NCBI RefSeq assembly: GCF_000685035.1
Contig: NZ_BAYB01000015.1
Location: 124,001-188,000 of the forward strand
Direction of reading: 5' to 3'
Origin: Paraburkholderia ferrariae NBRC 106233
GTDB lineage: Bacteria > Pseudomonadota > Gammaproteobacteria > Burkholderiales > Burkholderiaceae
DNA length: 64,000 nt
Made by a program: the position numbers and the translations under genes
The notes under the pieces: generated by a model
What the model was told of the DNA's origin: nothing
The model's database searches: none
What the model saw: only the letters and a program-made list of their open reading frames with translations
Part shown: positions 1 to 9,146 of the stretch, piece by piece
Layout: each line of letters begins with the position of its first letter
Position numbering within the stretch: the stretch's first letter is position 1

Positions 1-423
1 CTCGCGGGGCTGCGCATCGGCTTCGCGATCGCCCAGCCCGGGCTGACCGATCTGCTGAACCGTCTGCGTCAGCCGTTCAACGTGAATACGCTCGCGCAGG
101 CCGCGGCCGTTGCCGCTCTCGGCGACACTGCGTTCCTCGAAAAGAGCGCAGCGCTCAATGCGGAAGGCTACCGCCTGCTGACGGCCGCGTTCGAGCGCCT
201 GAACCTCGAATACGTGCCCTCGGACGGCAACTTCGTGCTCGTGCGCGTGGGCCACGACGACGGGGCCGGCGACCGCGTGAACCTCGCGCTGCTCAAGCAG
301 GGCGTGATCGTGCGTCCGGTCGGCAACTATGGGCTGCCGCAGTGGCTGCGCGTGACGATCGGCCTGCCCGAAGAGAACGCCGCGTTCCTCGCGGCGCTCG
401 AACGCGCGCTCGCAAGCGCGTGA
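1..423 (+). CDS. hisC: Histidinol-phosphate aminotransferase, C-terminal part
   Basis: The window opens inside this gene; the last 140 residues and the TGA stop are present. HisC is a PLP enzyme that moves an amino group from glutamate to imidazole-acetol phosphate in histidine synthesis. The visible part begins with L-A-G-L-R-I-G-F, the segment that follows the PLP lysine in class I/II aminotransferases, so the catalytic lysine itself lies just outside the window. The C-terminal small domain ends with a typical R-V-T-I-G-L-P-E-E-N stretch. It is followed 33 bases later by tyrA, and in Burkholderia a HisC-type enzyme is commonly placed in this aromatic amino-acid cluster, where it may also serve aromatic transamination. 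The family call is firm, the exact substrate less so. Confidence 0.88.
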   Translation, partial: LAGLRIGFAIAQPGLTDLLNRLRQPFNVNTLAQAAAVAALGDTAFLEKSAALNAEGYRLLTAAFERLNLEYVPSDGNFVLVRVGHDDGAGDRVNLALLKQGVIVRPVGNYGLPQWLRVTIGLPEENAAFLAALERALASA

Positions 424-456
424 GCTGCCCCATGTCTTCTTTTTTCCGGTGATGCC

Positions 457-1386
457 GTGAGCGCGTTTTCCTTCAGCAAACTGGTGATTTTCGGCGTCGG
501 CCTGATCGGCGGATCGCTCGCGCGCGGCCTGCGGGAGCGCGACGCGGAGGGCGCGGGCCGCGTGATCGGCGTGGGGCGGCGCCTGCACACGGTCGAACGC
601 GCGCTCGAACTGGGCGTGATCGACGCAGCCGCCGCGCTGGACGACGATGCGGCGCTGGCCGAAGCGCTCAAGGGCGCCGATATCGTGCTGCTGGCCGCCC
701 CGGTCGCGCAGACGCACGCGCTGCTGGAGCGCATCGTCCCGCATCTCGAAGACACCACGCTCATCACCGACGCGGGCAGCACCAAGAGCGACGTGATCGA
801 GGCCGCCCGCGCGGCGCTTGGCGCGCGCATTGCGCAGTTCGTGCCGGGCCACCCGATTGCGGGGCGCGAGTCGAGCGGCGTCGAAGCCGCGCTGCCCGAT
901 CTTTACGTCGGTCGCAATGTGGTGCTGTGCCCGCTCGCGGAGAACGCGCCGGAAGCGGTCGAGCGCATTGCCGCGATGTGGCGCGCGACGGGTGCCGTGA
1001 TCGGCACGATGAGCGCGGCGCAGCACGACCGCGTGTTCGCGTCGGTGAGCCATCTGCCGCATGTCCTGTCGTTCGCGCTCGTGGACCAGATCCTCGCTTC
1101 GCCCGACGCCGAGCTGAAGTTCTCGTTCGCGGCGGGCGGCTTTCGCGATTTCACGCGCATTGCCGCGTCGAGTCCCGAAATGTGGCGCGACGTGTGCCTC
1201 GCAAACCGCACGGCGCTGCTCGCCGAGCTCGATGCCTACACTGAAGCGCTGGCGAAGCTGCGCGCGGCCATCGATGCCGGCGACGGCGCCGCGCTTGAAA
1301 CGGTGTTCGCGCGCTCCCGCGCGGCGCGTGCCGCGTGGCAGGAGCGCGGCGGCAAGCGGGCCGCCGACGCGGCCCCCGACAAGTAA
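457..1386 (+). CDS. tyrA: Prephenate dehydrogenase
   Basis: This 309-residue protein oxidatively decarboxylates prephenate to 4-hydroxyphenylpyruvate in tyrosine synthesis, using NAD(P)+. The Rossmann motif G-V-G-L-I-G-G-S lies at about residues 14-21, and the conserved G-H-P-I-A-G-R-E-S-S-G segment (about 131-141) is the prephenate-site signature of the TyrA family. The start used is a GTG at 457; an in-frame ATG close to it was not found. No chorismate mutase or ACT domain is present, so this is a monofunctional dehydrogenase. It is followed by aroA 84 bases later, as in other Burkholderiaceae. Confidence 0.93.
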   Translation: MSAFSFSKLVIFGVGLIGGSLARGLRERDAEGAGRVIGVGRRLHTVERALELGVIDAAAALDDDAALAEALKGADIVLLAAPVAQTHALLERIVPHLEDTTLITDAGSTKSDVIEAARAALGARIAQFVPGHPIAGRESSGVEAALPDLYVGRNVVLCPLAENAPEAVERIAAMWRATGAVIGTMSAAQHDRVFASVSHLPHVLSFALVDQILASPDAELKFSFAAGGFRDFTRIAASSPEMWRDVCLANRTALLAELDAYTEALAKLRAAIDAGDGAALETVFARSRAARAAWQERGGKRAADAAPDK

Positions 1387-1470
1387 CACGGCCGACAGGG
1401 GGCGAGGCGGCTGGTAAGCCGCCAAAACGCCAAGCGCCCCCACCGGCGACCGAATTCTCAGGACACACTC

Positions 1471-2775
1471 ATGGACCACCTCGATCTCGGACCGTTCTCC
1501 CGTGCGTCCGGCACGATCCGTCTGCCCGGCTCGAAGAGCATCTCGAACCGCGTGCTGCTGCTCGCGGCGCTCGCCGAAGGCGAGACCACGATCACAAACC
1601 TGCTCGACTCCGACGACACGCGCGTCATGCTCGCCGCGCTCGAAACGCTCGGCGTGAAGCTTGCGCGCGAGGGCGACACCTGCGTCGTGCAGGGCACGCG
1701 CGGCGCGTTCACGGCACGGCGCGCCGATCTGTTCCTCGGCAACGCGGGCACGGCGGTGCGCCCGCTTACGGCGGCGCTCGCGGTGAACGGCGGCGACTAC
1801 CGCATTCACGGCGTGCCGCGCATGCACGAGCGGCCCATCGGCGACCTCGTCGACGGCCTGCGGCAGATCGGCGCGAAGATCGACTACGAGGCGAACGACG
1901 GCTATCCGCCGCTGCGCATCCGCCCGGCGGCGATTTCGGTCGATGCGCCCATCGCCGTACGCGGCGACGTGTCGAGCCAGTTTCTCACGGCGCTCCTGAT
2001 GACGCTGCCGCTCGTTCGCGCCAAGGACGGCGTGACCGTCGTGCAGGTGGACGGCGAGCTGATCTCGAAGCCGTATATCGAGATCACGATCAAGCTCATG
2101 GAGCGCTTCGGCGTGAAGGTCGAGCGCCAGGGCTGGCACCGCTTCGAAGTGCCGGCGGGCGTGCGCTACCAGTCGCCGGGCAAGATCATGGTCGAGGGCG
2201 ACGCCTCGTCGGCGTCGTACTTTCTCGCCGCGGGCGCCATCGGTGGCGGACCGCTGCGCGTGGAAGGCGTGGGGCGCGCGAGCATCCAGGGCGATATCGG
2301 CTTTGCCGAGGCGCTCGGGCGCATGGGCGCGAACGTCACGATGGCCGACGACTGGATCGAAGTGCGCGGGATCGGCAACGACCACGGCAAGCTCGACCCC
2401 ATCGACATGGACTTCAACCTGATTCCCGACGCGGCCATGACGATCGCGGTGGCGGGGCTGTTCGCGGACGGCGCGACGACGCTGCGCAACATCGCGAGCT
2501 GGCGCGTGAAGGAAACCGACCGCATTGCCGCGATGGCCACGGAATTGCGCAAGGTGGGCGCGGAGGTGGAGGAGGGGCCCGACTACCTGATCGTGCGGCC
2601 GCCCGCGCAGCTCACGCCCAACGCGGCGATCGACACCTACGACGACCACCGCATGGCGATGTGCTTCTCGCTCGTGAGTCTCGGCGGCGTGCCGGTGCGG
2701 ATCAACGATCCGAAGTGCGTGGCCAAGACCTTCCCCGACTATTTCGACCGGTTCCTCGCACTCGCGCAGCCCTGA
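1471..2775 (+). CDS. aroA: 3-phosphoshikimate 1-carboxyvinyltransferase (EPSP synthase)
   Basis: The 434-residue enzyme joins shikimate-3-phosphate and phosphoenolpyruvate, the sixth step of the shikimate pathway. The start shows L-P-G-S-K-S-I-S-N-R (residues about 17-26), the substrate-binding motif. L-G-N-A-G-T-A-V-R-P-L at about 90-100 is the phosphoenolpyruvate loop (class I type, GNAGTA), and D-D-H-R-M-A-M-C-F (about 391-399) is the second family signature. Length is normal for the family. It sits between tyrA and cmk in the same direction, an arrangement that links aromatic synthesis to cmk-rpsA. Confidence 0.97.
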   Translation: MDHLDLGPFSRASGTIRLPGSKSISNRVLLLAALAEGETTITNLLDSDDTRVMLAALETLGVKLAREGDTCVVQGTRGAFTARRADLFLGNAGTAVRPLTAALAVNGGDYRIHGVPRMHERPIGDLVDGLRQIGAKIDYEANDGYPPLRIRPAAISVDAPIAVRGDVSSQFLTALLMTLPLVRAKDGVTVVQVDGELISKPYIEITIKLMERFGVKVERQGWHRFEVPAGVRYQSPGKIMVEGDASSASYFLAAGAIGGGPLRVEGVGRASIQGDIGFAEALGRMGANVTMADDWIEVRGIGNDHGKLDPIDMDFNLIPDAAMTIAVAGLFADGATTLRNIASWRVKETDRIAAMATELRKVGAEVEEGPDYLIVRPPAQLTPNAAIDTYDDHRMAMCFSLVSLGGVPVRINDPKCVAKTFPDYFDRFLALAQP

Positions 2776-2835
2776 GTCCCGAGCCGCCCGCCCTCCGCCC
2801 CTGTTGCCGATATTGAAGTTGCCATTGCAGCCAGC

Positions 2836-3552
2836 ATGAAAACGAACCGTCCCTTTTATCCGACGCCCGTCATCGCAATCGACGGCCCGACCGCTTCCGG
2901 CAAGGGCACGGTGGCCACGCTGGTCGCCGCCCATCTCGGCTTTCACCTGCTCGACAGCGGCGCGCTGTACCGGCTCGCGGCGCTCGCGAGCCTGCGCTAC
3001 GCGATTGCCTCCGACGACGCCGACGGCCTGGCGAAGCTGATCGACGATCTCCACATCACGTTCCGCGAAGGGCTGGCGCAGCTCGACGGCGTGGATGTCT
3101 CGACCGAGATCCGGGCCGAGGAAGTGGGCAACCGGGCCTCCGTGATTGCCGCGCACCCAGCGGTGCGCACGGCGCTGGTGGCGCGCCAGCGGGCCTTCCG
3201 CAAGCTGCCGGGACTCGTCGCGGACGGCCGCGACATGGGCACGGTGATCTTCCCGGACGCGGTCCTGAAGGTGTTTTTGACCGCCAGCGTGGAGGCCCGT
3301 GCGGCCCGCCGGCATAAGCAATTGATCCAGAAGGGATTTTCTGCTAATATGGATGACTTGCTCCGGGATTTGCGTGAACGCGACGCGCGCGACAGTCATC
3401 GTGCGGCCGCGCCGCTCAAGCCCGCAGCGGATGCGCAGCTTCTGGATACCTCGGCGCTATCCATCGACCAGGCGGTCGAGCGGGTGGTGCAGTGGTATCA
3501 GGCGTTGCCGCAGGCCGCCCGTCATCACGACGGGCACGGCAAACCGGCGTAA
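2836..3552 (+). CDS. cmk: Cytidylate kinase
   Basis: The 238-residue enzyme phosphorylates CMP and dCMP with ATP. Its P-loop G-P-T-A-S-G-K-G-T is at about residues 18-26, and the nucleotide-binding D-G-R-D-M-G-T-V-I-F-P-D-A segment is at about 129-141. Arginine-rich lid residues (R-A-A-R-R-H-K-Q) follow. It lies 60 bases after aroA and is followed by the rpsA leader, the classical cmk-rpsA order of proteobacteria. The C-terminal end is slightly longer than in E. coli and carries a short His/Gly-rich tail of no known role. Confidence 0.95.
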   Translation: MKTNRPFYPTPVIAIDGPTASGKGTVATLVAAHLGFHLLDSGALYRLAALASLRYAIASDDADGLAKLIDDLHITFREGLAQLDGVDVSTEIRAEEVGNRASVIAAHPAVRTALVARQRAFRKLPGLVADGRDMGTVIFPDAVLKVFLTASVEARAARRHKQLIQKGFSANMDDLLRDLRERDARDSHRAAAPLKPAADAQLLDTSALSIDQAVERVVQWYQALPQAARHHDGHGKPA

Positions 3553-3594
3553 GCCGTGGCAGCAGTTGTACCAGGTACGTGTAGTGGCAGTGGT

Positions 3595-3703
3595 GCTCCG
3601 CACGAGCGGAGCGTGTGTTAAACCCTTTAACCCCGTATGGCTTTCGCATTCGTGCCGCGAACAGGCGTTCCGGCAACAAGGCGGGTCCGGTCAGGATGAC
3701 CGG
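3595..3703 (+). promoter_or_regulatory. rpsA leader with two perfect hairpins
   Basis: The roughly 200-base stretch between cmk and rpsA has no gene but holds two perfect inverted repeats. GCTCCGC (3595-3601) pairs with GCGGAGC (3606-3612) around a four-base loop, and CCGGTCA (3687-3693) pairs with TGACCGG (3697-3703) around three bases. In E. coli, S1 represses its own translation through a structured leader, so a similar role is plausible here; that is inference from position and shape. No good Shine-Dalgarno site precedes the rpsA start, which also fits S1-type leaders. Confidence 0.45.
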
Positions 3704-3749
3704 CCAGGCAGTGAACCCGCAAGCGCAAACCATGCAAATCCAGATTTTT

Positions 3750-5462
3750 ATGTCCGACCTGCAAACCTCCACCCCGAATACCGAATCTTTCGCGGCTCTG
3801 TTCGAAGAGTCGCTGACCCGCCAGGACATGCGCGCCGGCGAAGTCATCTCCGCTGAAGTCGTGCGCGTCGACCACAACTTCGTGGTCGTGAACGCGGGCC
3901 TGAAGTCCGAGGCTTACATTCCCATCGAGGAATTCCTGAACGACCAGGGCGAAGTGGAGGTTGCGGCGGGTGATTTCGTTTCCGTCGCGATCGACGCGCT
4001 GGAAAACGGCTACGGCGACACGATCCTGTCGCGCGACAAGGCGAAGCGTCTCGCTTCGTGGCTGTCGCTGGAAAAGGCCCTCGACAACAACGAACTCGTG
4101 ACCGGCACGATCACGGGCAAGGTCAAGGGCGGCATGACCGTCATGGTCAACGGCATCCGCGCGTTCCTGCCGGGTTCGCTCGTCGACACGCGTCCGGTCA
4201 AGGACACGACGCCGTACGAAGGCAAGACCCTCGAATTCCGCGTCATCAAGCTCGACCGCAAGCGTAACAACGTCGTGCTGTCGCGCCGCGCCGTGATCGA
4301 AGCCACGCAAGGCGAAGAGCGCGCAAAGCTGCTCGAAACGCTGAAGGAAGGCGCGATCGTCAACGGCGTGGTCAAGAACATCACCGACTACGGCGCGTTC
4401 GTGGACCTCGGCGGCATCGACGGCCTGCTGCACATCACCGACATCGCATGGCGCCGCGTGCGTCACCCGTCGGAAGTGCTGTCGGTTGGCCAGGAAGTCA
4501 CGGCCAAGATCCTCAAGTTCGACCAGGAAAAGAACCGCGTTTCGCTCGGTATCAAGCAACTGGGCGACGATCCGTGGGAAGGCATCTCGCGCCGTTACCC
4601 GTCGGGCACGCGCCTGTTCGGCAAGGTCACGAACATCACCGACTACGGCGCGTTCGTCGAAGTCGAATCGGGCATCGAAGGCCTGGTTCACGTGTCGGAA
4701 ATGGACTGGACCAACAAGAACGTTGCGCCGTCGAAGGTTGTCCAGCTGGGCGACGAAGTCGAAGTCATGGTCCTCGAGATCGACGAAGACCGCCGCCGCA
4801 TCTCGCTCGGCATGAAGCAATGCAAGCCGAATCCGTGGGATGACTTCAGCCGCAACTTCAAGAAGGGCGACAAGCTGCAAGGCGCGATCAAGTCGATCAC
4901 CGACTTCGGCGTGTTCATCGGCCTGCCCGGCGGCATCGACGGCCTGGTTCACCTCTCCGACCTGTCGTGGAGCGAAACCGGCGAAGAAGCCGTTCGCAAG
5001 TACAAGAAGGGCGACGAAGTCGAAGCCGTGGTCCTGGGCATCGACGTCGAGAAGGAACGCATTTCGCTCGGCATCAAGCAGCTCGAAGGCGACCCGTTCA
5101 GCAACTTCGTTGCTGTCAACGACAAGGGTTCGACGGTTGACGGCGTGGTCAAGTCGGTCGACGCAAAGGGTGCAGTTATCACCCTGAACGCCGATGTCGA
5201 AGGCTACCTGCGTGCTTCGGAAATCGCGCAAGACCGCGTGGAAGATGCTCGCAACGTGCTGAAGGAAGGCGACAAGGTCAACGCGATGATCATCAACATC
5301 GATCGCAAGTCGCGCGGCATCAACCTGTCGATCAAGGCGAAGGACTCGGCTGAGACGCAGGAAGCGCTGCGCAGCATGTCGTCCGACTCGGGTTCGGCTG
5401 CCACCGGCACGACCAACCTCGGCGCGCTGCTGAAGGCCAAGCTCGACGGCCAGAACCAGTAA
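3750..5462 (+). CDS. rpsA: 30S ribosomal protein S1
   Basis: This 570-residue protein binds mRNA on the small subunit and helps unfold structured leaders. Six S1 (OB-fold) repeats can be followed, at roughly residues 20-90, 105-172, 190-261, 277-348, 364-435 and 450-520; the middle ones carry the repeated I-T-D-Y-G-A-F-V and I-T-D-F-G-V-F segments. The ATG at 3750 (M-S-D-L-Q-T) was chosen because it gives the family's usual start; the reading frame is open further upstream to 3615, but that part resembles nothing in S1. It lies downstream of cmk and 25 bases before ihfB. Confidence 0.96.
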   Translation: MSDLQTSTPNTESFAALFEESLTRQDMRAGEVISAEVVRVDHNFVVVNAGLKSEAYIPIEEFLNDQGEVEVAAGDFVSVAIDALENGYGDTILSRDKAKRLASWLSLEKALDNNELVTGTITGKVKGGMTVMVNGIRAFLPGSLVDTRPVKDTTPYEGKTLEFRVIKLDRKRNNVVLSRRAVIEATQGEERAKLLETLKEGAIVNGVVKNITDYGAFVDLGGIDGLLHITDIAWRRVRHPSEVLSVGQEVTAKILKFDQEKNRVSLGIKQLGDDPWEGISRRYPSGTRLFGKVTNITDYGAFVEVESGIEGLVHVSEMDWTNKNVAPSKVVQLGDEVEVMVLEIDEDRRRISLGMKQCKPNPWDDFSRNFKKGDKLQGAIKSITDFGVFIGLPGGIDGLVHLSDLSWSETGEEAVRKYKKGDEVEAVVLGIDVEKERISLGIKQLEGDPFSNFVAVNDKGSTVDGVVKSVDAKGAVITLNADVEGYLRASEIAQDRVEDARNVLKEGDKVNAMIINIDRKSRGINLSIKAKDSAETQEALRSMSSDSGSAATGTTNLGALLKAKLDGQNQ

Positions 5463-5487
5463 GCCTCAAACGGGGGCAAGCTGAAGT

Positions 5488-5811
5488 ATGACCAAATCTG
5501 AATTGGTCGCGCAGCTGGCTACGCGATTTCCGCAACTGGTTCTCAAGGATGCGGATTTCGCGGTCAAGACGATGCTCGATGCGATGTCTGAGGCGCTGGC
5601 CAAAGGCCATCGCATCGAAATTCGCGGCTTCGGCAGCTTCGGCCTGAATCGCCGGCCGTCGCGCGTCGGACGCAACCCGAAGTCGGGTGAAAAAGTGCTG
5701 GTGCCCGAGAAGTTCGTGCCGCACTTCAAGCCCGGCAAGGAGTTGCGCGAGCGCGTGGACCGGCGCTCGGGCGAGCCGCTGAAAGCAGACGAGCCGGACG
5801 ACGATCTGTAA
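5488..5811 (+). CDS. ihfB: Integration host factor, beta subunit
   Basis: The 107-residue protein is the beta half of IHF, which bends DNA sharply at specific sites and acts in sigma-54 transcription, recombination and replication. The DNABII signature G-F-G-S-F-G-L-N-R-R-P-S-R-V-G-R-N-P is at about residues 48-65, with the beta-arm and the conserved proline that intercalates in DNA. A short acidic tail (D-E-P-D-D-D-L) ends the protein. It follows rpsA closely and is probably co-transcribed; a strong terminator lies 70 bases downstream. A candidate IHF site is noted in front of the amyloid operon in this same window. Confidence 0.95.
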   Translation: MTKSELVAQLATRFPQLVLKDADFAVKTMLDAMSEALAKGHRIEIRGFGSFGLNRRPSRVGRNPKSGEKVLVPEKFVPHFKPGKELRERVDRRSGEPLKADEPDDDL

Positions 5812-5881
5812 GCGCTCTGCGAGTGCTTGCGGTTGTCGGCGGTCAATGCCAGATGGCCGAATGGCCAGACACAAGGACCGG

Positions 5882-5920
5882 AAAAGCGCCGGGGGTTATC
5901 GACCCCCGGCGCTTTTTTTT
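5882..5920 (+). terminator. Rho-independent terminator after ihfB
   Basis: A GC-rich stem (AAGCGCCGGGGG pairing with CCCCCGGCGCTT, 5884-5914) is followed by a run of T. It ends the cmk-rpsA-ihfB transcript and isolates it from lapA. The rest of the 5812-6100 gap shows no gene. Confidence 0.9.
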
Positions 5921-6100
5921 AGCGCTTTTTTGCCGTAGCGCGTGCCTGGCCGCGGCGAGTTCCGGCACGTGGGCCATAGCGCACGTGCCGGGTTGCAGGC
6001 CATTCATTTACAATACGGGTCACTTCGGCACGGCACGTGCTGCGGCGCAGCATGGCGGCCCGTGCCGGCGCCTTCTTCGCAACTGCCAAGAGACTCTTTC

Positions 6101-6394
6101 ATGAGATTGATTGCCTGGGTGATCCGTGTGCTGGTGTTCGTGTTGCTGCTGGTGCTCGCGCTGGGGAACACGGACCCCGCGACGCTGCACTTCCTGGCCG
6201 GCTATTCGTGGCAGGCTCCGCTTATCCTGATCGGCCTCGCGTTCTTCGTGGTCGGGCTGCTGGCCGGCCTGCTCTCGGCGCTGCCGGGCATCTTCCGGCT
6301 GCGCATGGAAAATGGGCGCCTGAAGCGCGACCTGCGCACGGCGCGCGAAACGCCGGCGCCGGCTGTCGAGCCGCCGCTGCCGCCGCTCATCTGA
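6101..6394 (+). CDS. lapA: LapA-domain inner-membrane protein
   Basis: A 97-residue protein with two hydrophobic segments (about residues 3-22 and 40-62) and a short cytoplasmic tail that begins with a helical R-x-x-x-E-x-x-x-L-K-x-D pattern. This is the LapA (DUF1049) layout. In E. coli LapA partners LapB in controlling LPS assembly and LpxC turnover. The ATG at 6101 was chosen because it begins directly at the first membrane helix; upstream in-frame codons give no conserved sequence. lapB follows 64 bases downstream. Confidence 0.85.
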   Translation: MRLIAWVIRVLVFVLLLVLALGNTDPATLHFLAGYSWQAPLILIGLAFFVVGLLAGLLSALPGIFRLRMENGRLKRDLRTARETPAPAVEPPLPPLI

Positions 6395-6458
6395 TCCGAC
6401 TGTCCGGCCGCGCGCGTCGCACCGCGCGGCCCGTTATTCCGCTCACACCATCGACCGC

Positions 6459-7634
6459 ATGGATCTCGATTTCTGGTGGCTGCTCGTCATTCCGGTTGCG
6501 TTCGCACTCGGCTGGATGGCATCGCGCTACGACCTCAAGGCGCTCCTTTCGGAGAGCGCCAACCTGCCGCGCTCGTATTTCCGCGGCCTGAACTTCCTGC
6601 TCAACGAGCAGCCGGACAAAGCCATCGACGCGTTCATCGAAGTCGCCAAGCTCGACCCCGAAACGGTCGAACTGCACTTCGCGCTCGGCAACCTGTTCCG
6701 CCGTCGCGGCGAGACCGACCGGGCGATTCGCGTGCACCAGAACCTGCTTTCGCGTCCGGACCTGCCCGTGAACGAGCGCGACCACGCGCTTTACGAACTC
6801 GGCCAGGATTACCTGAAGGCGGGCATGCTCGACCGCGCGGAAGAGACGTTCGTTTCGCTGCAGTCCGGCGACTATGCGCAGGGTGCCCAGCGCGCGCTGC
6901 TCACGATCTACGGCATCGAGAAGGACTGGAACCGTTCGATCGATACGGCGCGCCAGCTCGAAACCATGGGCGCGGGCTCGCTCGACGTCGAGATCGCCCA
7001 GTTCCACTGCGAACTCGCGCAGGAAGCGCTGCAGCAGAAGCGCCCCGACGAGGCGCGGCGCCAGCTTTCGCTCGCGCTCAAGGCGAATCCGCAGAACGTG
7101 CGCGCCACGATCCTCGCGGGCGACGTCGATGCCGCGAGCGGCGACTGGGAGGCGGCACTCGCCCAGTGGCGCCGCGTGGAGGAGCAGAATCCCGCCTATC
7201 TGCCGCTCGTGGCCGAGAAGGTCATGAAGGCCTGCGAGTCGCTGGGCCGCGCCGAAGAGGGCGCACAGTTGCTCACCGGCTGGGTGGATGCCTATCCGTC
7301 GAACGATCTGCTCGACGCAGCGTATAAATATGTCGCGGCGCTGCGCGGCGCCGAGGCGGCGCACGCGCTCGCGCGCACGCAGATGCAGAAGTCGCCGAAC
7401 CTCGCCGGCATGTCGCGCCTGCTCGAAGCCCAGCAGGCGAGCGCCGAGGAGCCGCGCCGCAGCGAACTCGAACTGATGCGCACGCTCTTGCAGCAGCGCA
7501 CCAAAAATCTGCCACGTTATACATGCCAGAATTGCGGCTTCCGGGCCCGCCTCTTCTACTGGCAATGCCCGGGGTGCAGCGGCTGGGAAACCTACGCGCC
7601 GCGCCGCGTCGAGCCGATCCCGACGTCGGGCTGA
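6459..7634 (+). CDS. lapB: LPS assembly protein LapB (YciM)
   Basis: The 391-residue protein has one N-terminal membrane anchor (about residues 5-22), then a long run of TPR helices (for example A-I-D-A-F-I-E-V-A-K-L-D-P near 50-62), and a C-terminal rubredoxin-like zinc module with cysteines 356, 359, 370 and 373. In E. coli LapB acts at the cytoplasmic face with FtsH to adjust LpxC levels. All expected features are intact. It sits with lapA and upstream of ugd-hldE-hldD, so the block joins LPS control to sugar precursor supply. Confidence 0.94.
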   Translation: MDLDFWWLLVIPVAFALGWMASRYDLKALLSESANLPRSYFRGLNFLLNEQPDKAIDAFIEVAKLDPETVELHFALGNLFRRRGETDRAIRVHQNLLSRPDLPVNERDHALYELGQDYLKAGMLDRAEETFVSLQSGDYAQGAQRALLTIYGIEKDWNRSIDTARQLETMGAGSLDVEIAQFHCELAQEALQQKRPDEARRQLSLALKANPQNVRATILAGDVDAASGDWEAALAQWRRVEEQNPAYLPLVAEKVMKACESLGRAEEGAQLLTGWVDAYPSNDLLDAAYKYVAALRGAEAAHALARTQMQKSPNLAGMSRLLEAQQASAEEPRRSELELMRTLLQQRTKNLPRYTCQNCGFRARLFYWQCPGCSGWETYAPRRVEPIPTSG

Positions 7635-7739
7635 GCGGCGCGCGGCGCCCGCGGGCGCTTGCCGGCCGGGATGCCGGCCACGCGCCGCACGCGGGGCGCT
7701 GCGCTGCGACCACTACAGAGAATCTTCACCGGAGCGCGT

Positions 7740-9146
7740 ATGAAAATCACCATTGTCGGTACTGGCTACGTTGGCCTCGTCACCGGGGCGTGCCTTGCCG
7801 AGATCGGTCACGACGTGTTCTGCCTCGACGTCGATCCGCGCAAGATCGACATCCTGAACGGCGGCGGCGTGCCCATTCACGAGCCGGGCCTGCTCGAACT
7901 CATCGCGCGCAATCGTGCCGCGGGCCGCATCACCTTTTCGACCGACATCGCCGCGAGCGTGGCGCATGGCGACGTGCAGTTCATCGCCGTCGGCACGCCG
8001 CCCGACGAGGACGGTTCCGCCGACCTCCAGTACGTGCTGGAAGCGGCGCGCAGCATCGGCCGCTACATGAACGCCTTCAAGGTGGTCGTGGACAAGTCGA
8101 CGGTGCCCGTGGGCACCGCGCAGCGCGTGCGCGCCGTGCTCGACGAAGAGCTGGCCAGGCGCGGCCTCGCGGACAGCGCGCAGCATCGCTACTCGGTCGT
8201 CTCGAACCCCGAGTTCCTGAAGGAAGGCGCAGCCGTGGACGATTTCATGCGCCCGGACCGCATCATCATCGGCATCGACGAGGACGCGGACGGCCGTGTC
8301 GCGCGCGAGAAGATGAAGCGCCTCTACGCGCCCTTCAACCGCAATCACGAGCGCACGATCTACATGGACGTGCGCTCCGCCGAATTCACCAAGTACGCGG
8401 CCAACGCCATGCTCGCCACGCGCATTTCGTTCATGAACGAAATGGCGAATCTCGCCGACCGCGTGGGCGCCGATATCGAATCGGTGCGGCGCGGCATCGG
8501 TTCCGATCCGCGCATCGGCTATCACTTCCTCTATGCGGGCTGCGGCTACGGCGGCTCGTGCTTTCCGAAGGACGTGCAGGCGCTCATCCGCACGGCTGCG
8601 GAGTCGGGCCAGAACCTGCGCATTCTCGAAGCGGTCGAGGACGTGAACCACGCGCAGAAGGAAGTGCTGGTGCGCAAGATCGTGAGCGCGTTCGGCGAAG
8701 ACCTGGGCGGGCGGCACTTCGCGGTCTGGGGCCTCGCATTCAAGCCCAATACCGACGACATGCGCGAGGCGTCGAGCCGGCGCCTGATCGCCGAGCTGCT
8801 TGCGCGCGGCGCCGCGGTCACCGCCTACGACCCGGTGGCGACCGACGAGGCGCGCCGCGTGTTCGCGCTCGATCTCGCACATGTGCCGGAGCTGCTCGCG
8901 CGCCTGACGTTTGCGGCGAGCCCGGACGAGGCGGTCGTGGGTGCGGACGCGCTCGTGATCGTCACCGAATGGACGGCGTTCAAGGCCCCGGACTTCGCGC
9001 ACCTGAAGTCGGTGCTCAAGTCGCCGCAGATTTTCGACGGACGCAATCTCTACGAGCCGGACGCGATGGCGGAACTCGGCATTGACTATCACTCGATTGG
9101 ACGCCCCCATGTCAAGCTCGCAACCGACGCAGCTTCCTCTGTCTGA
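7740..9146 (+). CDS. ugd: UDP-glucose 6-dehydrogenase
   Basis: This 468-residue enzyme oxidises UDP-glucose twice to UDP-glucuronate with NAD+. The Rossmann motif G-T-G-Y-V-G-L-V-T-G is near residues 7-16, and the catalytic cysteine lies in G-G-S-C-F-P-K-D at about residue 274. The ATG at 7740 begins M-K-I-T-I-V-G-T, standard for the family, and a GGAG ribosome site lies 9 bases upstream. UDP-glucuronate feeds L-Ara4N modification of lipid A and exopolysaccharides in this group. The 3' end overlaps hldE by 38 bases if hldE starts at 9109. Confidence 0.95.
   Translation: MKITIVGTGYVGLVTGACLAEIGHDVFCLDVDPRKIDILNGGGVPIHEPGLLELIARNRAAGRITFSTDIAASVAHGDVQFIAVGTPPDEDGSADLQYVLEAARSIGRYMNAFKVVVDKSTVPVGTAQRVRAVLDEELARRGLADSAQHRYSVVSNPEFLKEGAAVDDFMRPDRIIIGIDEDADGRVAREKMKRLYAPFNRNHERTIYMDVRSAEFTKYAANAMLATRISFMNEMANLADRVGADIESVRRGIGSDPRIGYHFLYAGCGYGGSCFPKDVQALIRTAAESGQNLRILEAVEDVNHAQKEVLVRKIVSAFGEDLGGRHFAVWGLAFKPNTDDMREASSRRLIAELLARGAAVTAYDPVATDEARRVFALDLAHVPELLARLTFAASPDEAVVGADALVIVTEWTAFKAPDFAHLKSVLKSPQIFDGRNLYEPDAMAELGIDYHSIGRPHVKLATDAASSV

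Noticed and set aside
3627..5231. Long minus-strand open frame opposite rpsA
   Set aside because: It is the mirror of the S1 repeats and has no independent signal or ribosome site.
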